This document shows positions 8,263 through 15,888 of a stretch of 64,000 bases of DNA, one piece after another (within the stretch, counting starts at the first letter, position 1; every line of letters begins with the position of its first letter). The position numbers were made by a program, and so were the translations under genes. The stretch covers positions 38,665-102,664 of the forward strand of contig JBQTHV010000036.1 in assembly GCA_052389555.1 (NCBI GenBank), in the 5' to 3' direction. The notes beneath the pieces are model-generated. The model was not told the DNA's origin. It saw only the letters and a list, made by a program, of their open reading frames with translations, and did not search any database. Origin of the DNA: JABFSM01 sp052389555. Its GTDB lineage: Bacteria; Gemmatimonadota; Gemmatimonadetes; Gemmatimonadales; GWC2-71-9.

Positions 8263-9603
8263 CTACTCCTTTCCATACTCGTAATACTCAACTCCCAAGT
8301 GCGTGATCGGCTCTTCGCCCATCAGGTAGCGGAGCGTGTTCTTCAGCTTGGTCTGCTGAATGAAGAGGTCGTGTTCGGGGTAGAGTCCCGGGGCCACCTG
8401 GGGACTCTTGAAATAGAACGAGAGCCACTCCTGAATTCCGAAGAATCCGGCTCGCTGGGCCAGATCGAAGAACAGCGCGAGGTCGAGCACGAGCGGAGCG
8501 GCGAGGATCGAATCCCGGCACAGGAAATCGACCTTGATTTGCATCGGATAGCCGCACCAGCCGAAGATGTCGATGTTGTCCCACCCTTCCTTGTTGTCGC
8601 CGCGGGGCGGGTAATAGTTGATGCGGACTTTGTGATACAGGTTGCCGTAGAGCTCGGGGTACATCCGGGGCTGCAGGATGTATTCGAGGACGCCGAGTTT
8701 GGATTCTTCCTTGGTCTTGAAGCTCTCCGGATCGTCCAGCACCTCGCCGTCGCGATTGCCCAGGATGTTGGTGGAATACCAGCCTGACACGCCGAGCATG
8801 CGGGCCTTGAACATGGGCGAGAGGACCGTCTTTACCATCGTCTGCCCGGTCTTGAAGTCCTTGCCTCCGATCGCGACTTTGCGCCGCTCGGCCAACTCGA
8901 TCATCGCCGGGATATCGACCGTGAGGTTCGGTGCGCCATTCGCAAACGGCACACCCTCCATGAGCGCAGCCCAGGCGTACAGCATGGATGGAGCAATCGC
9001 GGGGTCGTTGCTGTCCATGGCCCGCTCGAAGGCGGCGAGGGTCTCGTGGGGGGGCCCCGGAGCGATGAAAATTTCGGTCGAGGCGCACCAGACCATCACC
9101 ATCCGCTCGCATCCGGTGCGCGCCTTGAAGCCGCGAATGTCTTGCCGCAGCGCCTCCGCCCGCTCCCGCTTGGTGGCGCCTTGCTTCACGTTGGATCCCT
9201 GCAGCCGTTTCACATAGTACTGATCGAAGACGGCCGGCATGGGGGCAATGGATTCCAGAAAATCCCGGATCGGCTCGACATGCTCGTGGCGATCGAGCAC
9301 TCCCCCCTTGAGCGCGGCCTGATAGGCATTGTCGGGAATCGGATCCCACGCCCCGAAGACCAGGTCTGCAAGCCGCGCGAGCGGCACGAAATCCTTGATG
9401 AACGGCGCTCGCCCCTCGGTCCGCTTGCCGAGCCGGATGGTGGCGAGCTGGGTGAGTGAGCCGAACGGCTTGGTGCGACCCCGCCGGACCAGCTCCACCC
9501 CGGCGATGAAGGTCGTGGCGACCGCGCCCAGACCGACGCACAGCACACCCAGCTTGCCGCTCGCGGGCGCGATGGGCCGGCCGTTCGTCTCGGCGGGAGC
9601 CAT
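8263..9603 (-). CDS. ino1: Inositol-3-phosphate synthase
   Basis: A 446-residue enzyme that converts glucose 6-phosphate to 1D-myo-inositol 3-phosphate, using NAD+ as a transient oxidant. The N-terminal dinucleotide-binding loop is LCVGLGAVATTFIAG. Later hallmarks include MVMVWCASTEI, GGKDFKTGQTMVKT and GWYSTNILGN, typical of Ino1 proteins. The gene directly follows a CDP-alcohol phosphatidyltransferase gene (one base between stop and start). Together they give inositol phosphate and its attachment to a lipid, so the product is probably used for phosphatidylinositol-type lipids rather than only for solutes. Confidence 0.93.
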   Translation of the reverse strand: MAPAETNGRPIAPASGKLGVLCVGLGAVATTFIAGVELVRRGRTKPFGSLTQLATIRLGKRTEGRAPFIKDFVPLARLADLVFGAWDPIPDNAYQAALKGGVLDRHEHVEPIRDFLESIAPMPAVFDQYYVKRLQGSNVKQGATKRERAEALRQDIRGFKARTGCERMVMVWCASTEIFIAPGPPHETLAAFERAMDSNDPAIAPSMLYAWAALMEGVPFANGAPNLTVDIPAMIELAERRKVAIGGKDFKTGQTMVKTVLSPMFKARMLGVSGWYSTNILGNRDGEVLDDPESFKTKEESKLGVLEYILQPRMYPELYGNLYHKVRINYYPPRGDNKEGWDNIDIFGWCGYPMQIKVDFLCRDSILAAPLVLDLALFFDLAQRAGFFGIQEWLSFYFKSPQVAPGLYPEHDLFIQQTKLKNTLRYLMGEEPITHLGVEYYEYGKE

Positions 9604-9604
9604 C

Positions 9605-10234
9605 TCAGGTCCTTTCCTGGCGGGTTATGTGATGAACGTAGACGAACCGCTGCACGACGGTGATCGTGGAGAAGACCGCCAGCACCGCCACGATAGTCTG
9701 GAGGACGGTAACGGTGAGGGGGCCGTGGCCGACCAGAATGGTCGGGACTCCGATCGCCAGCAGCCGCTCGGCCCGCTGCACCAACCCGACCTTGCACTCG
9801 AGGCCGAGCCCTTCCGCCCGCGCCCGCGCGTACGAAACCAGCAAGGAACTGAGCACCGCGATCATGCACAGCGTGACGGTTTCGATGCGCCAGGGGACCC
9901 CGGGCTCCCGGAGCAGAAAGACCGCGATGCCGATGAAGGTGACTCCGTCGCCCACCCGGTCGAGGGTGGAATCATAGAAGGCGCCGAATTTGGAGACTCG
10001 GTGGCCGTGCCGCGCCACCTGGCCGTCAAACGTATCGACGATTCCGCTGCCAATCAGCAGTATCCCGCCGAGCCGGATCCACCCTCCCCCATACGCGATC
10101 GCCGAAAGCACAACGAGTACCGCGCCGATCGTCGTGATCGTGTTCGGCGGCACGTGCTGCCGATGCAGCCACTCCGCGATGGGAAACGTCGCGGAGAGAA
10201 AGCCCCGCTCAACTGCCTTCGGGACCAGCTTCAT
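9605..10234 (-). CDS. CDP-alcohol phosphatidyltransferase, probable phosphatidylinositol phosphate synthase
   Basis: A 209-residue membrane enzyme with about six hydrophobic segments. It carries the full family signature D-x2-DG-x2-AR-x8-G-x3-D-x3-D, visible as VDTFDGQVARHGHRVSKFGA then FYDSTLDRVGD, near residues 65-95. These residues bind the CDP-diacylglycerol pyrophosphate through a divalent metal. Family members include PgsA, PssA and archaeal or actinobacterial inositol-phosphate enzymes. The tight coupling to ino1 makes inositol 3-phosphate the most likely acceptor. That substrate call is inference from context. Confidence 0.85.
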   Translation of the reverse strand: MKLVPKAVERGFLSATFPIAEWLHRQHVPPNTITTIGAVLVVLSAIAYGGGWIRLGGILLIGSGIVDTFDGQVARHGHRVSKFGAFYDSTLDRVGDGVTFIGIAVFLLREPGVPWRIETVTLCMIAVLSSLLVSYARARAEGLGLECKVGLVQRAERLLAIGVPTILVGHGPLTVTVLQTIVAVLAVFSTITVVQRFVYVHHITRQERT

Positions 10235-10338
10235 CGGGTTTCGAGGCTGCCGGCGCTAGGATGGAGCATCGAGAGTGGCAAGGCTTGCGCGCGGGTGAAG
10301 ATAGCGGGAGAGGTCCGGCGCGGCAAACCGGTGCACCC

Positions 10339-11589
10339 CTAATGATAGAGCAGCACGGATGCACGCCGGAGCTCCCAGGCCGCTCGTGCGGCACTCCATC
10401 CGGCGGTGATCTGCCCCGCTGGCATGCCGGCAACCAGGGCTTGACGCAGCGCAGGGCCTCCAGCCAGGCGGTCGAAATGAGCTTCGCGAAAGCCGATGCG
10501 ATCGGGGTGGACCTGCTGCACCGCGACCAGCAATGCCACTGCCGCGGCCGTCGGGTCGTAGCGGTGAGGACGGGTAAGCACGAGCCGGATACCCACAACC
10601 GGCACGCCGGCGAACTTTCCATCACCGGGATCGGAGGGTGTGAATTGCACCGAATCGAACCGGACGCCCCGGGCTTCGGGCTCGAGCGCCGCCATCACGC
10701 GGGGGACGTCGAGCCACGGTGCTCCGATCTGGTGGAACGGCGCGTCGGTTCCCCGTCCCACCGAGAGTGCGGTCCCCTCGAACAGGCACAGCCCCGGATA
10801 GTGAAACAGGCCCTCCAGATCGCGAAGATTCGGACTGGGGGGGACAAAAGGAAGACCGGTTTCGCCCAGCGGCATGGAGCGGGACCATCCCACCGCCGGC
10901 ACTACGCGGAGATCGGCGCCGATGCCGAGCTCTCGATTGGCCAGGCGCGCGAGTTCGGCCAATGTCATGCCGTGCCGCATCGGCATGGCCAGCGGGCCGA
11001 CGAAGGACCGATACGCCGAATCCAGCACGTTGCCCTGCACCGCACCGCCGATCGGGTTAGGCCGGTCCAGGACGATGACGGTGCGGCCGAGCCGAACCGC
11101 CGCGCGCATGACCTCGATCGTCGTGCTGAGGTAGGTGTAGTACCGGGCTCCTACGTCGGGGAGATCGACCAGGATTACCTGGACCCCCGCGAGCATCGAA
11201 TCGCTCGGCTGCCGGCGCTCCCCATAGAGGCTGTAGATTGGAAGACCGGTGGCGCTGTCGATCGTCGAGGCTACCGGCTGGCCCGGCGCAGCGCTCCCCC
11301 GAAAGCCGTGCTCGGGGCTCATCAGCGCCACCAGCCGGACGCGCGCATCGAGAAGGCGCTCGACATCGCTCCTACCGCGGGCATCGATGCCGGCCTGGTT
11401 CGATACCAGGGCCACCGTGCGGTCCCGAACCAAGTGGACGCTGTCCCGGAGGAGGACCTCAATCCCGGGCCGCACACGGGGTTCCGGCGCCGGCGCCGGC
11501 GCCCCGGCTGGCGCACACGCTGAAACCGCAACCAGGGCGATTATCCAACCCTCTTTCCCGCCGAGATACCCGTGTCGATTCGCCGTCAC
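10339..11589 (-). CDS. namZ: Exo-beta-N-acetylmuramidase NamZ (DUF1343, GH171)
   Basis: A 416-residue lipoprotein-like protein with a GTG start and a lipobox-like VAVSACAPAG. The core shows conserved DUF1343 features: VSNQAGI, LMSPEHGFRG, IYSLYG, VILVDLPDVGARYYTY, VLDRPNPIGG and FEGTALSVGRGTDAPF. NamZ removes MurNAc from non-reducing ends of peptidoglycan fragments. It is divergent from nagZ, and the annotated 5' ends overlap by 18 bases, so each promoter must lie inside the other gene. With nagZ, the symporter and the kinase, it points to cell-wall amino-sugar salvage. Confidence 0.9.
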   Translation of the reverse strand: MTANRHGYLGGKEGWIIALVAVSACAPAGAPAPAPEPRVRPGIEVLLRDSVHLVRDRTVALVSNQAGIDARGRSDVERLLDARVRLVALMSPEHGFRGSAAPGQPVASTIDSATGLPIYSLYGERRQPSDSMLAGVQVILVDLPDVGARYYTYLSTTIEVMRAAVRLGRTVIVLDRPNPIGGAVQGNVLDSAYRSFVGPLAMPMRHGMTLAELARLANRELGIGADLRVVPAVGWSRSMPLGETGLPFVPPSPNLRDLEGLFHYPGLCLFEGTALSVGRGTDAPFHQIGAPWLDVPRVMAALEPEARGVRFDSVQFTPSDPGDGKFAGVPVVGIRLVLTRPHRYDPTAAAVALLVAVQQVHPDRIGFREAHFDRLAGGPALRQALVAGMPAGQITAGWSAARAAWELRRASVLLYH

Positions 11590-13332
11590 CTGGTAATTGC
11601 CTTTCTTGTTTCACTCGCGCCCGCGGTGACCCTGGCCCAGCAACCGCCCGCCCGGCAGCGGCCTGTCAGGGTCCCGGGTGAGGTGGCACGACTGCTTCGC
11701 ACGCTGCCGCTCAGAGATCGAATTGCCCAGCTCGTGATGCCGTGGATCCCGGGCAGCTATGCAGCCTTCGACGATTCGGCCCTGGCGCAGGTCCGGGCCT
11801 GGGTTGATTCCGTGCGCGTCGGTGGGATCGTCGTGTCGATCGGCTCGCCGCTCGACATCGCGGCCAAGCTGAACTTTCTCCAACGCCGCTCCCGGCTGCC
11901 GCTCCTCATCGCCTCGGACCTCGAGGCCGGGACCAGCATTCGGTTCAACGGCGGAACTCCCTTCCCTACCAATATGGGCGTGGGCGCATCGGGGAGCGAG
12001 TCGGATGCGTTCGCGATGGGACGGATCACCGCCGCGGAGGGACGCGCGGCCGGGATCCATCTCACGTTTGCGCCGGTCGCCGACGTCAACAACAATCCGG
12101 CGAATCCGATCATCAACACCCGTGCGTTCGGCAGCGACGCGCGCGAGGTAGCCCGCCTGGTTGCGGCGGCCGTTCGCGGCACCGAGACGGGGGGCATGCT
12201 GGCGACCGCGAAGCACTTCCCCGGACACGGAGATACCGACACCGATTCGCATCTCGCGCTCCCGGTGATCCGGGCCGACTGGCCCCGGCTCGATTCGCTC
12301 GAGCTGGTCCCGTTCCGGTCCGCGATCGCGGCAGGAGTCAGCGTGATCATGTCCGCGCACGTGGCGCTTCCCGAGCTGACCCAGGGCACGACCCCGGCCA
12401 CCCTGGATCCGGCGATCCTCACGGGGGTCCTGCGCGACTCCCTGGGGTTCACCGGCCTGGTGGTGACCGACGCCCTGAACATGGGCGCTCTGGTGAACAG
12501 CTATGGGTCCGGCGAAGCCGCGGTGCGCGCGCTGGAGGCGGGCACGGACATTCTGCTGATGCCGCTCGATCCGCGCAGCGCGGTGGAGGCGGTGGAAGCG
12601 GCAATCCGTACCGGGCGCCTAACCCGCGAGCGGATCGACACCTCGCTCCGCCGGATTCTGCTGGCCAAACACCGGCTCGGCCTTTTCCGCCGCCGCACCG
12701 TGGACCTCGACCAGCTCGGCTTCGTGGTCGGCCGGCGGGAGCATCGAGACACCGCCCTCGGGGTGTCCCGCCGGGCCATCGTCGTGGTGCGCGACACGCT
12801 GGGCATCCTGGACAGCCTGCGGACCGGACCCCGCCCGGTCGCTCTGGTGACCTATGCCGATGCCTACTCCCAGCCGTTCGGGAGCACGCTGAGCGCCGAA
12901 CTCACCAAGCGCGGCTATTCGGTGAGGACCTTCCGGCTCTCGGCGACGAGCGGGCCGGAGGCCTACGACTCCGCCGCTGCCGTGTTAGGGAACTCCCGGC
13001 TGGCGCTCTTCGCGACCTCCATCCGGGTCGCGGCCTGGCGGGGCGCGATCGCGATGCCGGAACGGCTGGCCGATCTGATCGAGCGATCGGTGCGCGATCG
13101 CCCGACCGGTCTCCTATCGTTCGGCACTCCCTATCTGCTTGCCCAGGTCCCCAAGGTGCCGTTCTACCTGCTGGCCTGGACCGGGAACCCGGTGATGGAG
13201 GAAGCCGTCGCGGGGGCGCTGACCGGCGCGGCCATCACCGGGCGCCTGCCGATCGACCTGCCGCCCGGCTACCCGTGGGGATGGGGCGTACCAAAGGACG
13301 GCCGGACGGCGGGACGGCCGGACGGCAGGTGA
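11572..13332 (+). CDS. nagZ: Beta-N-acetylglucosaminidase, GH3 family
   Basis: A 586-residue secreted GH3 enzyme with a GTG start and signal peptide (HLVIAFLVSLAPAVTLAQ). The catalytic (beta/alpha)8 domain spans about residues 35-370 and holds the NagZ hallmark KHFPGHGDTDTDSH, which supplies the general acid His/Asp pair. VVTDALNMGAL carries the Asp nucleophile, and a C-terminal sandwich domain follows. It should remove GlcNAc from muropeptides in the periplasm. The final residues (KDGRTAGRPDGR) are encoded by the tandem repeat beginning near 13296, so the natural C-terminus has probably been replaced. The serine hydrolase gene follows after 16 bases. Confidence 0.92.
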   Translation: MSIRRHLVIAFLVSLAPAVTLAQQPPARQRPVRVPGEVARLLRTLPLRDRIAQLVMPWIPGSYAAFDDSALAQVRAWVDSVRVGGIVVSIGSPLDIAAKLNFLQRRSRLPLLIASDLEAGTSIRFNGGTPFPTNMGVGASGSESDAFAMGRITAAEGRAAGIHLTFAPVADVNNNPANPIINTRAFGSDAREVARLVAAAVRGTETGGMLATAKHFPGHGDTDTDSHLALPVIRADWPRLDSLELVPFRSAIAAGVSVIMSAHVALPELTQGTTPATLDPAILTGVLRDSLGFTGLVVTDALNMGALVNSYGSGEAAVRALEAGTDILLMPLDPRSAVEAVEAAIRTGRLTRERIDTSLRRILLAKHRLGLFRRRTVDLDQLGFVVGRREHRDTALGVSRRAIVVVRDTLGILDSLRTGPRPVALVTYADAYSQPFGSTLSAELTKRGYSVRTFRLSATSGPEAYDSAAAVLGNSRLALFATSIRVAAWRGAIAMPERLADLIERSVRDRPTGLLSFGTPYLLAQVPKVPFYLLAWTGNPVMEEAVAGALTGAAITGRLPIDLPPGYPWGWGVPKDGRTAGRPDGR

Positions 13333-13420
13333 GCGGCAGGGCGGCAGGATGGCAAGACGGCAGGTGACTCGGCACCTGGGGGGCTCGGCAGCTCGGCGGC
13401 TCGGCGGCTCGGCGCTCGGC
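13296..13420. repeat. Degenerate GGACGGC/GGCAGG then GCTCGGCGG tandem tract spanning the nagZ-hydrolase junction
   Basis: From 13296 to 13373 the sequence is an array of ggacggcc/ggacggcagg/ggcaagacggcagg words. From 13374 to 13420 it changes to repeated (g)gctcggcg. The first part supplies the last codons and stop of nagZ; the second encodes the N-terminal residues of the next gene. Only one orientation is present here. The inverted partner words occur 0.9 kb away, inside the hydrolase gene (14234-14330). Confidence 0.7.
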
Positions 13421-14653
13421 GTTGCACTGCTGGCTGCCTGCGCGGGGAATCGGCCCGGAGCCCTCGCGTCCCCCCGACTCTGTCCTAACCCGACCTGCGC
13501 GCTCGACTCGATCACCCCGCTGCTGGATTCGGCGGTCGCGACCGGTGCCGCACCGGGCGCGATGCTCGGGGTCTCCTACCGGGGGGCGCGGTATCTCTAC
13601 GGCACCGGCCGGCTCGCCCTCGACGATCCCCGGCGGCCCGACGGCCACACCATTTACGATCTCGCCTCGCTCACCAAGCTGATCGCGACCACCACGCTCA
13701 CGATGATGGCCGTGAGCGAGGGCCGGCTGGAGCTGGATACACCAGTCGGGCGCTACTTGCCGGCGTATGCAGGACCGGGGAAGGAGGCGGTGACCATCCG
13801 TCACCTGCTCACCCACTCGAGCGGCTTGCCGGCCCACCGGCCCCTGTGGCGCGAGACTCCCGACCGGGAGGCCGCGCTCCGGCTGGTGAACCGCACCCCC
13901 CTCGACACACCGCCCGGCACCCGGATGGTGTATTCCGACCTCGGTGTCATCGTGTTAGGCCAGGTCATCGAGCAGATCTATCATGACCGCCTCGACCGCC
14001 TGGCTGGACGACGGATCTTCCGCCCGCTGGGCATGCGTTCGACGGGGTTCCGGCCTAACCCGGGAGCTCTGCCTCGCATCGCGGCGACCGAATACGACAC
14101 GGCCTGGCGCAAGCGGATCGTGCGCGGCGAGGTGCACGACGAGAACGCCGCCTGGCTCGGCGGGGTAGCCGGGCAGGCGGGGCTGTTCGGGAGTGCGGTG
14201 GACCTGTTGGCGTTTGGAGAGTGGCTGCTTTCGGTGGCAGGACGGCAGGACGGCAAGACGGCAGGAGGCGATGGATCGTCAGCGGGTGCGGCTCACCTGC
14301 CGTCCGGCCGTCTTGCCGTCCTGCCACCTGTGGCTCGCGAATTCACCCGCAGGCAGCACGTCGTTTCCGGCTCCTCGCGGGCGCTGGGCTGGGACACCCC
14401 ATCACCGGGAAGCAGCGCCGGCACCGAGCTCGACTCGACCAGCTTTGGTCATACCGGCTTCACCGGCACCTCGTTATGGATCGATCCGACCCGTGATTTG
14501 GTGATTGTCCTGCTGACGAACCGAGTCCACCCGACCCGGAGCAACCCGAGAATCGGGCCGCTCCGGATCGCGGTAGCCAACCGGGTGGTGAGCTTGCTGG
14601 AGGATTTGCGGGTTAGGACTACTTTCCGATTGCCACGTTTACCCGGGCAATGA
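13349..14653 (+). CDS. Serine hydrolase of the beta-lactamase/DD-peptidase fold, with in-frame repeat insertion
   Basis: A 434-residue protein with a lipoprotein-like signal (ALGVALLAACAG). Catalytic motifs of the class C beta-lactamase/esterase fold are present: SxxK as SLTK, YxN-type as YSDLG, and HTG in FGHTGFTG. In family terms it could be an esterase or peptidase acting on peptidoglycan stems. Residues about 297-330 (GRQDGKTAGG..., then HLPSGRLAVLPP) are encoded by a repeat hairpin and fall between the second and third catalytic motifs. The first residues are also repeat-encoded. In Bacteroidetes GH3 and this domain can be fused in one protein, so the two genes may be a split fusion. The 3' end overlaps the convergent OMP gene by 35 bases. 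Confidence 0.85.
   Translation: MARRQVTRHLGGSAARRLGGSALGVALLAACAGNRPGALASPRLCPNPTCALDSITPLLDSAVATGAAPGAMLGVSYRGARYLYGTGRLALDDPRRPDGHTIYDLASLTKLIATTTLTMMAVSEGRLELDTPVGRYLPAYAGPGKEAVTIRHLLTHSSGLPAHRPLWRETPDREAALRLVNRTPLDTPPGTRMVYSDLGVIVLGQVIEQIYHDRLDRLAGRRIFRPLGMRSTGFRPNPGALPRIAATEYDTAWRKRIVRGEVHDENAAWLGGVAGQAGLFGSAVDLLAFGEWLLSVAGRQDGKTAGGDGSSAGAAHLPSGRLAVLPPVAREFTRRQHVVSGSSRALGWDTPSPGSSAGTELDSTSFGHTGFTGTSLWIDPTRDLVIVLLTNRVHPTRSNPRIGPLRIAVANRVVSLLEDLRVRTTFRLPRLPGQ
14234..14330. repeat. Tandem-repeat-armed hairpin inside the serine hydrolase gene
   Basis: The left arm (14234-14266, ggtggcaggacggcaggacg then gcaagacggcagga) and right arm (14294-14330, cacctgccgtccggccgtc then ttgccgtcctgccacctg) are inverted copies around a 27-base spacer. 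The whole element is open in the reading frame of the hydrolase, adding about 32 residues. The words match the tracts at 13296-13373 and 36763-36863. Confidence 0.8.
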
Positions 14654-15257
14654 AGGCAACGTCGTCACCCCCATCGGGGCCTCCGATGATGAATCGGATG
14701 GCGGGCACCGCCGAAATGCGGTTGCTGAAGATCAGACCCACTCCGGCATCGAGCAGCAGTACGACATCGGTCTCGGACTCGGACTCGTCGAGGACCTCGA
14801 AGGTCGATCGCTGGAAGCCGAGCTGGGCCGCGCCGGTGAGGACGATGTTGAGGCTGCTGGAGCCCGACGAGACGGGATAGCCTCCGGAAAGCCCGCCCGT
14901 CGCGAGGATGTAACTGAACCCGTCCTTTTCAAAGCCGTACTGAAAGCCGACGATTGGGCAAAGACTGACTTTGTCTCCCAGCTTCTGGCTGATCTCCTTG
15001 CCTCCCACCGCGCTGACAAAGAGTTGCGAACCGCCGCCGCCCTCATAGTCGGTAAACCCCAGCGCGGCCCCACCGAAGAGACCACCGTCTTTTCCGACGC
15101 CGACCCCGCCCGACAGGCTGGTGCCGCCATCGAGCTGGAGGGCTCCGCCGATTTTCAACGCCCCCGCGCTCCAGGCGGCCTGCCCCACGCACATCTGAGC
15201 CTGTACCGCAACCGGAACCGCAGCTAGCCCCACGAGGAGCAACGCCACTCTGCGCAT
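14619..15257 (-). CDS. Outer-membrane beta-barrel-like protein
   Basis: A 212-residue protein with a signal peptide (VALLLVGLAAVPVAVQAQ). The rest is Gly-rich with alternating hydrophobic residues (GGALQLDGGTSLSGGVGVG, LDAGVGLIFSNRISAVPAIR), typical of a small beta barrel, and it ends FIARVNVAIGK. No enzymatic motif is seen. It is convergent with the serine hydrolase gene and overlaps its 3' end. Function is unknown; location in the outer membrane is inferred. Confidence 0.72.
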   Translation of the reverse strand: MRRVALLLVGLAAVPVAVQAQMCVGQAAWSAGALKIGGALQLDGGTSLSGGVGVGKDGGLFGGAALGFTDYEGGGGSQLFVSAVGGKEISQKLGDKVSLCPIVGFQYGFEKDGFSYILATGGLSGGYPVSSGSSSLNIVLTGAAQLGFQRSTFEVLDESESETDVVLLLDAGVGLIFSNRISAVPAIRFIIGGPDGGDDVAFIARVNVAIGK

Positions 15258-15442
15258 GGTCTAACCTCCACTGAAGGGGAAAGGCCGGAGGAGCGATCGG
15301 ACTGGGTCCCTCGCCGTTACAATCTAGCTAGCCAGAACGCGATTGCTGCACTCCAGGGTTTCAATGCGTCAGTTGACCTGGAAAACCGTCTCTCCTAAGT
15401 TTCTCCCAAGGCGCCGCATGCGCGGCACACACTTTGCGAGAC

Positions 15443-15820
15443 ATGAGGAGCATGAGTTCAGTCGGCCAGGAAACCCAGACCAGCGGCATTCAGGTCAACC
15501 TCACCCCTCGAGCGGTCGAGGAGGTCCTGAAGTTCATGGAACTCGAAAAGGTCCAACCGGATATCGGGGGTCTCAGGGTGAGCGTCTTGCCGGGGGGGTG
15601 CTCCGGCTTCAAGTACAGCCTGAACATCGAGGATCAGCCTCTCGAGGACGACCACATCATCCCGGTCGACCGGGTCCGCGTGTTTGTTGATGGGTTCAGT
15701 CTCCAGTACCTGAATGGCGTTACGATCGACTACGTCTCCTCGATGCAGGGCTCCGGCTTCACCTTCGACAATCCCAACGCCACCGGGGGCTGCGGTTGCG
15801 GAAGCAGCTTCACGGCTTGA
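15443..15820 (+). CDS. erpA: A-type iron-sulfur cluster carrier (ErpA/IscA family)
   Basis: A protein of about 125 residues. The three cysteines that bind the cluster are in GGCSGFKYSL and GCGCGSSF near the C-terminus. Such carriers deliver Fe-S clusters to apoproteins in the cytoplasm. Start choice is open: I use ATG 15443; ATG 15452 is also in frame but sits only one base after GAGGAG, and a TTG at 15434 would be longer. A clean intrinsic terminator follows at 15846, so this is a one-gene transcript. Confidence 0.92.
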   Translation: MRSMSSVGQETQTSGIQVNLTPRAVEEVLKFMELEKVQPDIGGLRVSVLPGGCSGFKYSLNIEDQPLEDDHIIPVDRVRVFVDGFSLQYLNGVTIDYVSSMQGSGFTFDNPNATGGCGCGSSFTA

Positions 15821-15845
15821 GCGCACTCTGACGCTCAGAAGGTCA

Positions 15846-15877
15846 GCCCGCCGGATGTGAACCGGCGGGCATTTTTC
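15846..15877 (+). terminator. Rho-independent terminator after erpA
   Basis: GCCCGCCGG (15846-15854) pairs with CCGGCGGGC (15862-15870), a perfect 9-bp stem with a 7-base loop, followed by ATTTTTC. It lies 26 bases after the erpA stop and just ahead of the sodium symporter gene, so the symporter needs its own promoter. Confidence 0.88.
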
Positions 15878-15888
15878 TAGGTGCGAGG

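Noticed and set aside
15373..15400. Promoter TTGACC-N17-TAAGTT for erpA
   Set aside because: The -35 box is fair but the -10 box matches only half of the consensus, so I did not list it as a feature.
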